DNA of 64,000 nt, taken from the NCBI RefSeq assembly GCF_034377145.1, contig NZ_CP139707.1:1497001-1561000 (forward strand). Reading direction: 5' to 3'. This document shows, piece by piece, positions 57,823 to 64,000 of this stretch. Position 1 is the stretch's first letter. Each line of letters starts with the position of its first letter. Source of the DNA: Sulfitobacter sp. OXR-159 (lineage in GTDB: Bacteria > Pseudomonadota > Alphaproteobacteria > Rhodobacterales > Rhodobacteraceae). Under the pieces are notes generated by a model, which did no database searches, was not told the DNA's origin, and saw only the letters and a list, made by a program, of their open reading frames with translations. Both the position numbers and the translations under genes were made by a program.

Positions 57823-58949
57823 GTTTTCACCAATGTTGCTGTGGCCATACAGGCTATGCCTTCGCCGCGCCCGGTAAAGCCGAGGCGCTCGCTTGTGGTC
57901 GCTTTGACGGATACGCGGTCGATCTCGATCCCCAGCATTTCAGCCATCGAAGCGCGCATCGGTTGCACATGGGGGCCGATCTTGGGGGTCTCGCAGATGA
58001 GGGTGCAGTCGACATGGGTCAGGGTGAACCCCATATCGCGGGCGAGCTCTGCCGCGTGACGCAGGAAGATATCGCTCCGCGCGCCCTTCCACTGCGGATC
58101 GCTTGGTGGGAAATGCTGGCCGATGTCGCCGCGCGCCAGCGCGCCATAGATGGCATCGGTCACCGTGTGCAGCGCCACATCGGCATCGGAATGGCCGACC
58201 AGCCCGTGGGTGTGCGGAATGTCGAGGCCGCAGAGGGTCACGTGGTCTCCGGGGCCGAAGGCGTGCACGTCAAATCCGTTGCCGGTGCGAATGTCCATGC
58301 GGGTCTCCAATATGCGGGCGGCACGGGCGAAATCCTCGGGCCGGGTGATTTTCAGGTTATCGGCGCTGCCTTGGGTGATGGCAACGGTCAGGCCCGCGGC
58401 GCGGGCGACTTCGACATCATCTGCCGCTTGGCCGGCGTAGGTGGCGTGGGCCGCGCGGATCGCGGCAAGGTCAAAGCCCTGTGGCGTCTGCGCGGCGAAA
58501 AGGGCGCTGCGGTCTTGCGTGCCGGTGACGCGGCCATCCGCGCCCTGCCAAAGCGCATCGGTGACCGGCAGCCCCGGTGCGGCGGCTTGATACTGGTCGA
58601 GCGCATGAATCACGCCAGCAATGATCTGGGCCGAAACGCAGGGCCGCGCGGCATCATGGATCAGCACCTTCTCCGCCTGCCGAATGGCCCCAAGGCCGCG
58701 TTGGACCGAGGCCGCACGCTCCGCCCCGCCGGTGGTGACGGTAACGCCTTGGGCCGCAAATGCCTCGGCTTGATCCATGTCGTCTTGGTGCAGCACCAGC
58801 ACGATTTCGGTGATCTGGGGTAGGGTGCGAAACACGGCGAGGGTGTGATCGATCACACGCGCCCCCGCCAGCGCCTGCCATTGTTTTGGCTGCGGACCGC
58901 CCGCGCGGCTGCCGCGCCCTGCGGCAACGATCAAAGCTGCGATACTCAT
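57819..58949 (-). CDS. ispDF: Bifunctional MEP cytidylyltransferase / MECDP synthase
   Basis: Catalyses two steps of the non-mevalonate isoprenoid pathway (IspD and IspF). The 376-residue fusion starts [22 protein letters not shown] (IspD nucleotide motif) and switches near residue 215 to the IspF domain ([41 protein letters not shown]). The fused form is typical of alphaproteobacteria. ATG 58949 is used; an upstream frame to 59054 was rejected. With dxr at 9989 the window carries three steps of one pathway. Confidence 0.96.
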   Translation of the reverse strand: MSIAALIVAAGRGSRAGGPQPKQWQALAGARVIDHTLAVFRTLPQITEIVLVLHQDDMDQAEAFAAQGVTVTTGGAERAASVQRGLGAIRQAEKVLIHDAARPCVSAQIIAGVIHALDQYQAAAPGLPVTDALWQGADGRVTGTQDRSALFAAQTPQGFDLAAIRAAHATYAGQAADDVEVARAAGLTVAITQGSADNLKITRPEDFARAARILETRMDIRTGNGFDVHAFGPGDHVTLCGLDIPHTHGLVGHSDADVALHTVTDAIYGALARGDIGQHFPPSDPQWKGARSDIFLRHAAELARDMGFTLTHVDCTLICETPKIGPHVQPMRASMAEMLGIEIDRVSVKATTSERLGFTGRGEGIACMATATLVKT

Positions 58950-59133
58950 GCGGGCAATCTGGAAAACGTGGTGAACATGGCCCTGTCTAGGCAATGCGGC
59001 GGCGGGGTGCAATCTGGGGTGGCTGCCTAAAAAATAAGCAGTTGCTTGGCGCATAGCTGCTTTTCAGGCTAGTTTCATTGAGGTCACCCCGTGGCAGAGC
59101 TACACAGCAAGGGACCGCACAAGGATTAAGCAC

Positions 59134-60126
59134 GTGACCGCCGACCCCCTGACATTCGACCCGCCGGTATTCCTCGCCCCGATGGCGGGGATCACCGATC
59201 TGCCCTATCGCAGCCTTGTGGCGCGATTCGGGGCCGGATTGGTCGTGTCGGAGATGGTCGCCAGCCAAGAATTGCTCAGCCGCCGCCCCGGCACGCGGGA
59301 GAAAGCGGAGTTGGGGCTGGATGTCATCGGCACCTCCGTCCAGCTCGCGGGGCGCGAGGCCGAACCGATGGCCGAAGCCGCACGGATGGTCGAGGCGATG
59401 GGTGCGCGGATCATCGACATCAACATGGGCTGCCCGGCCAAGAAGGTGACGCAAGGGGCCTCCGGCTCGGCATTGATGAAAACGCCCGATCACGCGCTGC
59501 GGCTGATCGAGGCGGTGGTCGGCGCGGTCAACGTGCCTGTGACGTTGAAAACCCGGCTGGGCTGGGACGACAATATGCTCAACGCCGCGCCGATCGCCAA
59601 ACGGGCCGAGGACGCGGGCGTGCAGATGATCACCATCCACGGGCGCACGCGCTGTCAGTTCTACAAGGGCCGCGCCGATTGGGCTGCGATCCGCGCGGTG
59701 AAAGAGACAGTGAATGTCCCCGTCATCGCCAATGGCGATATCACTGGCAGCGATGAGGCACGCCAAGCCCTGCGGCTGTCGGGCGCAGATGGTGTGATGG
59801 TCGGGCGCGGCGCGCAAGGCAGGCCTTGGCTGCTGGCGCAAATCGCGCATGACCTGCACGGACGCGCCAAACCGATGATCCCCAAAGGGGCCGCAATGGC
59901 CCAGATGGTGACCGAACATTACGACGAGATGCTGCGTTTTTACGGGGTCGATCTGGGGGCCAAAGTCGCCCGCAAGCATTTGGGCTGGTATATGGACCAT
60001 TGCGCCACCCCCGCAGATCTGCGCCGCGCCCTGCTGACGGCGGGGGAGGTGAAAACCACCTTTGATCTGATCGCAGAGGCCATGCAGTACGACGCCGCAG
60101 CGGCTCAACCCCCGGTTGCGGCATGA
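59134..60126 (+). CDS. dusB: tRNA-dihydrouridine synthase DusB
   Basis: FMN- and NADPH-dependent enzyme that reduces uridines in tRNA. The 330-residue product starts at GTG 59134 after AAGGATTAAG. It shows the family APMAGITDLPYRSLVARFG, the catalytic Cys in INMGCPAKKV and VTLKTRLGWDD. First gene of the dusB(nifR3)-ntrB-ntrC-ntrY cluster found throughout alphaproteobacteria; its stop overlaps ntrB. Confidence 0.95.
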   Translation: MTADPLTFDPPVFLAPMAGITDLPYRSLVARFGAGLVVSEMVASQELLSRRPGTREKAELGLDVIGTSVQLAGREAEPMAEAARMVEAMGARIIDINMGCPAKKVTQGASGSALMKTPDHALRLIEAVVGAVNVPVTLKTRLGWDDNMLNAAPIAKRAEDAGVQMITIHGRTRCQFYKGRADWAAIRAVKETVNVPVIANGDITGSDEARQALRLSGADGVMVGRGAQGRPWLLAQIAHDLHGRAKPMIPKGAAMAQMVTEHYDEMLRFYGVDLGAKVARKHLGWYMDHCATPADLRRALLTAGEVKTTFDLIAEAMQYDAAAAQPPVAA

Positions 60127-61208
60127 GGGCCGAGATACCTGAGCGGCAGGTTTGGACCTCTTTGCCGGTGCCTGCCTTTATCGTCAGCGCCGACGACCGG
60201 GTCGCGGATTTGAACCCTTCCGCCGAAGGTTTCCTCAATGCCTCGGCCCGCGCCACGATTGGCCAGTCAATCTGGAAGTTGATCGCGGTGGACCACCCGC
60301 TTGAGGCCGCTTTTGCCCGTGCGCGGCTGCAGGGCACGCCGCTGTTCGTGAATGACGTGGATGTGGGCGCGATGCAGCGCGCGCCTTTGCAATGCGGCCT
60401 GCAGATTGCGCCGCTGGTGGGCGGGGCGGGGGAGATGGTTCTGATGATCACCCCGCGCGAATTGGCCGGGCGCATCACCCAAGATCACAGCGTAAAATCC
60501 GCCGCCAAATCCGCCATCGGCATGGCCGAGATGCTGGCCCATGAGATCAAGAACCCTTTGGCCGGGATCACCGGCGCGGCGCAGCTTTTATCGATGAACC
60601 TGTCCAGAAGTGATCTGGAACTGACCGATCTCATCGTTGCCGAAAGCCGGCGCATTGTGAAACTGCTGGAACAGGTCGAGCAATTTGGCAACCTCATGGC
60701 GCCCGAGCGCAAACCGGTGAACCTGCATGATGTGCTGGACCGCGCGCGGCGGTCGGCGCTGTTGGGCTTCGGCTCAAAGATGAAAATCACCGAGGATTAC
60801 GACCCCTCTCTGCCGCCCGCGCTTGGGGATAAGGACCAGCTTTTGCAGGTCTTGCTGAACCTCATCCGCAACGCGGCTGAGGCAGCGGGCGCGGCGGGGG
60901 GCACCATCCGGCTGCGCAGTTTCTATGAACACGGGTTCCAGTTGCGCCGCGCCGATGGGGATGGCCAGCCGCTGCCCCTACAGATCGAGGTGATTGACGA
61001 TGGCCCCGGCTTGCCCGACCATATCCGCGCCGATGTTTTCGATCCCTTCGTCTCGGGCCGGGAGAATGGCACCGGGCTGGGCCTCGCCTTGGTGAGTAAA
61101 ATTATTTCAGACCATGGAGGCTGGATTTCAGTCAGTTCCGCCCCCGGTCGAACCGCATTCCGCATTTCGCTGCCGCGCGCAGGCGCCGCTGCCCTCAAGG
61201 AGAATTGA
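60123..61208 (+). CDS. ntrB: Nitrogen-sensing histidine kinase NtrB
   Basis: Cytoplasmic sensor kinase that phosphorylates or dephosphorylates NtrC according to PII signalling. An N-terminal PAS domain (residues about 10-115) is followed by the phospho-accepting His140 in [17 protein letters not shown], then the N box [13 protein letters not shown] and G box [14 protein letters not shown] with [12 protein letters not shown]. Length 361. It overlaps dusB by four bases and starts the two-component pair with ntrC one base after its end. Confidence 0.95.
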   Translation: MRAEIPERQVWTSLPVPAFIVSADDRVADLNPSAEGFLNASARATIGQSIWKLIAVDHPLEAAFARARLQGTPLFVNDVDVGAMQRAPLQCGLQIAPLVGGAGEMVLMITPRELAGRITQDHSVKSAAKSAIGMAEMLAHEIKNPLAGITGAAQLLSMNLSRSDLELTDLIVAESRRIVKLLEQVEQFGNLMAPERKPVNLHDVLDRARRSALLGFGSKMKITEDYDPSLPPALGDKDQLLQVLLNLIRNAAEAAGAAGGTIRLRSFYEHGFQLRRADGDGQPLPLQIEVIDDGPGLPDHIRADVFDPFVSGRENGTGLGLALVSKIISDHGGWISVSSAPGRTAFRISLPRAGAAALKEN

Positions 61209-61209
61209 C

Positions 61210-62589
61210 ATGGATGGCACCATCCTCGTCGCCGATGACGACCGTACAATCCGCACCGTTCTGACCCAAGCGCTGACCCGCGCGGGCTGCAAGGTTCATG
61301 CCACTTCAAGCCTGACCACCCTGATGCGATGGGTCAGCGAGGGCAAGGGTGACGCGGTGATCTCTGACGTGGTCATGCCCGATGGCAACGGGTTGGAGAT
61401 GCTCCCGAAAATCGCGCAGGACCGACCCGGCTTGCCGGTGATCGTGATCTCGGCGCAGAACACCATCATGACGGCGATCAAGGCGGCAGAGGCCGAAGCC
61501 TTTGACTATTTGCCCAAACCCTTTGACCTGCCGGACCTGATGAAACGTACCGCCCGTGCGTTGGAGCAGCGCACGACGCTCAGCCGTAAGGCCGCTGCCG
61601 ACGACGGTGCCGAGATCGACGCCGAACGTGACGATCTGCCGATGATTGGCCGGACCCCGGTGATGCAGGCGCTCTACCGCACCGTGGCACGGGTGATGAA
61701 CACCGATCTGCCGGTGCTTATCTGGGGCGAAAGCGGCTCGGGCAAATCGCTGATCGCGCGGGCGATTCACGACTTTTCAGACCGGCGCAGCCTGCCGTTC
61801 GTGACCGTGACGGATGCCGATCTTGCCGATATCGAAGGCCCTTCGCGGGTGTTGGCGCGGGTTGGCGGTGGCACCTTGATGATCGACGAAATCGCGGATT
61901 TCCCCCAAGATATTCAAGCCCGTCTGGTGCGGATGATGGATGCGCCGGGCGAAGACGCGCCGCGATTCATGGCCACCAGCCAAAGTGACTTGGATGCGGC
62001 GATGCAAGAAGGCAAGCTGCGCCGCGATCTCTATTACCGCCTGTCGGGGGCAACCCTCGAAGTGCCTGCGCTGCGGGACCGGGTGGAGGACATCCCGCTT
62101 TTGGCCGATCACTTCTTGGCCCGTGCCAACCCCGGGCCTGCGTCAGCGCGCAAACTCTCGGACAAGGCTGCGCAAATCCTGCTGAAGTTCCCTTGGCCCG
62201 GCAATGTGCGCCAATTGGAACATGCCATGCGGCAACTTGCACTGGCCAGCCAAGCGGCCGAGATCACGGCGAGCGAGGCCGAGCAGTTGCTGGGCGCACA
62301 AAGTGGTCCGGCGCCGATGCAGACCGAGGCCGATACCGAACGGCTGGGTGCCTCGGTCGAGCGGCACTTGCAACGGTATTTCGATCTGCACGGCTCCATG
62401 CTGCCGCCTCCGGGTCTTTACGCGCGGATCCTGCGCGAAGTTGAACTGCCGATGATCGAAATCGCGCTTGCCGCGACGGCAGGGAACCAAGCTAAATGTG
62501 CCGCTTTGCTGGGAATTAACCGAAATACTTTGCGTAAGAAGATCACCGACCTCGATATTGAGGTGACACGGGGCCGCAAGATGATGTAA
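61210..62589 (+). CDS. ntrC: Nitrogen regulator NtrC lacking the sigma-54 contact loop
   Basis: Response regulator of nitrogen assimilation, 459 residues. The receiver domain has Asp53 in [11 protein letters not shown]. The AAA+ domain keeps Walker A GESGSGKS (173-180) and Walker B TLMIDE (222-227), but the segment between them is about 30 residues short and the GAFTGA loop that touches sigma-54 is absent. R. capsulatus NtrC has the same deletion and activates sigma-70 RNA polymerase. The C-terminal Fis-type helix-turn-helix ([19 protein letters not shown]) is intact. Confidence 0.95.
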   Translation: MDGTILVADDDRTIRTVLTQALTRAGCKVHATSSLTTLMRWVSEGKGDAVISDVVMPDGNGLEMLPKIAQDRPGLPVIVISAQNTIMTAIKAAEAEAFDYLPKPFDLPDLMKRTARALEQRTTLSRKAAADDGAEIDAERDDLPMIGRTPVMQALYRTVARVMNTDLPVLIWGESGSGKSLIARAIHDFSDRRSLPFVTVTDADLADIEGPSRVLARVGGGTLMIDEIADFPQDIQARLVRMMDAPGEDAPRFMATSQSDLDAAMQEGKLRRDLYYRLSGATLEVPALRDRVEDIPLLADHFLARANPGPASARKLSDKAAQILLKFPWPGNVRQLEHAMRQLALASQAAEITASEAEQLLGAQSGPAPMQTEADTERLGASVERHLQRYFDLHGSMLPPPGLYARILREVELPMIEIALAATAGNQAKCAALLGINRNTLRKKITDLDIEVTRGRKMM

Positions 62590-62684
62590 AAGAGCCACAT
62601 AACAGTGGCCATCGGGGTACTCTCCCGTTCAGGACCACATAATATGGCGGTTGATGCAGCAATGCATCACAACATCGGTGAGGT

Positions 62685-64000
62685 ATGCGGGTGGCAACCC
62701 GGTCACGCAGGTTCAAGCTCGAGCGGTTGGGGCGTCTCAGGCGAGTCAAGCGGCTGCGCAATTGGTCCACCTTTGGGCTGGTGGTGCTGGGGCCGGTTTT
62801 GGCGCTTGCGACCTATCTGGCACTCGGGCCTTTGGGGCAGGGGGCGGATACGCTCAACCTGCGGCTCATTCTGTTGTCCGATCTGGTCTATGTGCTGCTG
62901 GTGGCGGCGCTGGTTCTTATCCAAGTCGGGCGGCTAATCTCGGCGCGCCGTGCCAAATCGGCGGGCTCTCGGTTGCACCTGCGGTTGACGGGCGTCTTTG
63001 CCCTGATGGCGCTGATCCCAACTGTCACAGTAGCGATTTTTGCAGGGCTCACGGTGAACGTGGGGCTCGAAGGCTGGTTCTCTGACCGGGTCAGCGGCGT
63101 GGTCGGCTCATCGCTCGCGGCGGCCGAGGCCTATGAGGCCGAGCAGCGCGAGGCCCTGATATCGGACGCGCAGACCCTTGCCCGCAGCATCGACAGCGCC
63201 CGCGCGCAGGGCATCAACCTAAGCGACAGTGAGCTTTTGGGCGAGGGCCAGCGGCAAATTCAGCGCGGCCTGCGCGAGGCGTTTCTGATCGACAGCACCG
63301 CGCAGATCAGGGCGCGGGGGGATCGGTCCTATCTCTTTGATTTCGAAGCACCCACCGAGGCGCAGCTTGAGACCGCCAGTGACGAGGGCCTTTTGGTCAT
63401 CGAGGACTGGCCCAACAATGAATTCCGCGCGCTGGTGCCGATGGATGCCTATGTCGATCGTTTCCTCTATGTCTCCCGCGCGGTGGATGGTGAGATTCTG
63501 GCCCTGCTGGATGAGACCAAAGAAACGGTGCGCCTGTACCAACAGCTTGAATCCGAACGCGGGCGGCTGCTGTTCGAATTTGCCCTTGTCTATCTGGGCT
63601 TTGCGGTGATCCTCATTCTGGCCGCCGTTTGGCTGGGCCTGTGGTTTGCCGAACGGCTTTCCGGCCCGGTTGGGCGCTTAACCGGCGCCGCGCAACAGGT
63701 GGGTGCGGGTGATCTGAACGTGCAGGTCCGCGAAGAAGAGGGCGATGACGAAATCGCCATGCTGGGGCGTTACTTCAACCAGATGACCCGGCAGCTGAAG
63801 GGCCAGCGCGAGACGCTGTTGGAAAATACCGATCAGATCGAGCGCCGTCGCCGGTTGTTCGATTCCGTGCTAAGCTCGGTGACCTCGGGCGTTGTGGGGC
63901 TGGACCCCGAGGGGCGCGTGACCTTCGTGAACCGCTCTGCCATGCGGCTGCTGGACTGGTCGGAAGATCAACAAAGCCTGCCGCTGACCCTTGCCGTGCC
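62685..64000 (+). CDS. ntrY: Nitrogen-regulation histidine kinase NtrY (partial, right edge)
   Basis: Transmembrane sensor kinase of the NtrY/NtrX system. About 438 residues are visible: N-terminal hydrophobic helices (FGLVVLGPVLALATYLAL, LLSDLVYVLLVAALVLI, FALMALIPTVTVAIF), a periplasmic sensor region, another helix near residue 310 (VYLGFAVILILAAVWLGLWFAERL), HAMP (LSGPVGRLTGAAQQVGAGDL), and the start of a PAS domain. The kinase domain is beyond the window. ATG 62685 is used; GTG 62691 is better placed relative to GAGG. It lies about 95 bases after ntrC. Confidence 0.93.
   Translation, partial: MRVATRSRRFKLERLGRLRRVKRLRNWSTFGLVVLGPVLALATYLALGPLGQGADTLNLRLILLSDLVYVLLVAALVLIQVGRLISARRAKSAGSRLHLRLTGVFALMALIPTVTVAIFAGLTVNVGLEGWFSDRVSGVVGSSLAAAEAYEAEQREALISDAQTLARSIDSARAQGINLSDSELLGEGQRQIQRGLREAFLIDSTAQIRARGDRSYLFDFEAPTEAQLETASDEGLLVIEDWPNNEFRALVPMDAYVDRFLYVSRAVDGEILALLDETKETVRLYQQLESERGRLLFEFALVYLGFAVILILAAVWLGLWFAERLSGPVGRLTGAAQQVGAGDLNVQVREEEGDDEIAMLGRYFNQMTRQLKGQRETLLENTDQIERRRRLFDSVLSSVTSGVVGLDPEGRVTFVNRSAMRLLDWSEDQQSLPLTLAV

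Overview
The window looks like a chromosomal segment of a Roseobacter-group alphaproteobacterium (Rhodobacteraceae). The reasons are the high G+C content, the pyrH-to-lpxB envelope cluster with LpxI rather than LpxH, adjacent sciP and ctrA, the dusB-ntrB-ntrC-ntrY order with an NtrC that lacks the sigma-54 loop, a pyrrolysine-free MttB paralogue, and a small DUF6477-type gene divergent from a DUF6456 gene that resembles the gene transfer agent activator GafA. I cannot name the genus. I see no rRNA, tRNA, CRISPR array, insertion sequence or prophage. Gene identities rest on recognised motifs and gene order; no database search was run.

Layout. 1-4721 (minus): peptide-type ABC importer (two permeases and a fused double ATPase cut by the left edge, no binding protein in view). 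5031-6798 (minus): AraC regulator and miaA. 6929-19202 (plus): pyrH-frr-uppS-cdsA-dxr-rseP-bamA-ompH/skp-fabZ-lpxA-lpxI-lpxB, covering UMP phosphorylation, ribosome recycling, isoprenoid and phospholipid precursors, outer-membrane protein assembly and lipid A. 19209-25845: mnmA, then sciP and ctrA (cell-cycle control), ligA and recG (DNA repair). 25874-26230: a LexA-type box in front of a 42-residue membrane peptide with a near-perfect ribosome binding site, a possible second tiny ORF and a strong terminator. 26269-31587: a divergent IscU-like scaffold, hisI, tRNA modification genes gluQ and trmFO, a methyltransferase, an enoyl-CoA hydratase and a thioesterase. 31674-34665: a DUF1127 gene divergent from a MocR regulator, then rplM-rpsI. 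34711-36907: a frameshifted outer-membrane protein gene, a flavin monooxygenase and an AT-rich small ORF. 36976-42249 (minus): EamA transporter, P-loop ATPase, metA, hydrolase, ppk2 and a TetR regulator. 42304-46342 (minus): FadL porin, EamA transporter, a small monooxygenase and guaA. 46542-49782: mttB family gene, DUF6477 gene and the gafA-like gene. 49824-52948: katA/oxyR and a peroxiredoxin. 53191-58949: lipA, two c-type cytochromes, a small membrane protein, hpt, a Coq10/RatA protein, cinA, pgpA and ispDF. 59134-64000 (plus): dusB-ntrB-ntrC-ntrY, cut by the right edge.

Two themes stand out. First, CtrA: a CtrA-type box (GTAA-N7-TTAACC) lies before ctrA next to sciP, and a second (TTAA-N7-GTAACC) lies before the gafA-like gene 28 kb away, together with two DnaA-like boxes. 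This suggests that cell-cycle signals feed into gene transfer agent control. Second, SOS: directly after recG, a GTTC-N7-GTTC LexA-type operator precedes a 42-residue single-span membrane peptide, an arrangement that recalls SidA of Caulobacter or TisB of E. coli. This small cassette is the best candidate here for an undescribed function.

Other points are an OxyR box in the katA-oxyR gap, a MocR gene preceded by repeated TACAA boxes, MetA with Glu111 (acetyl-CoA specificity predicted), and an outer-membrane protein gene with two single-base deletions.
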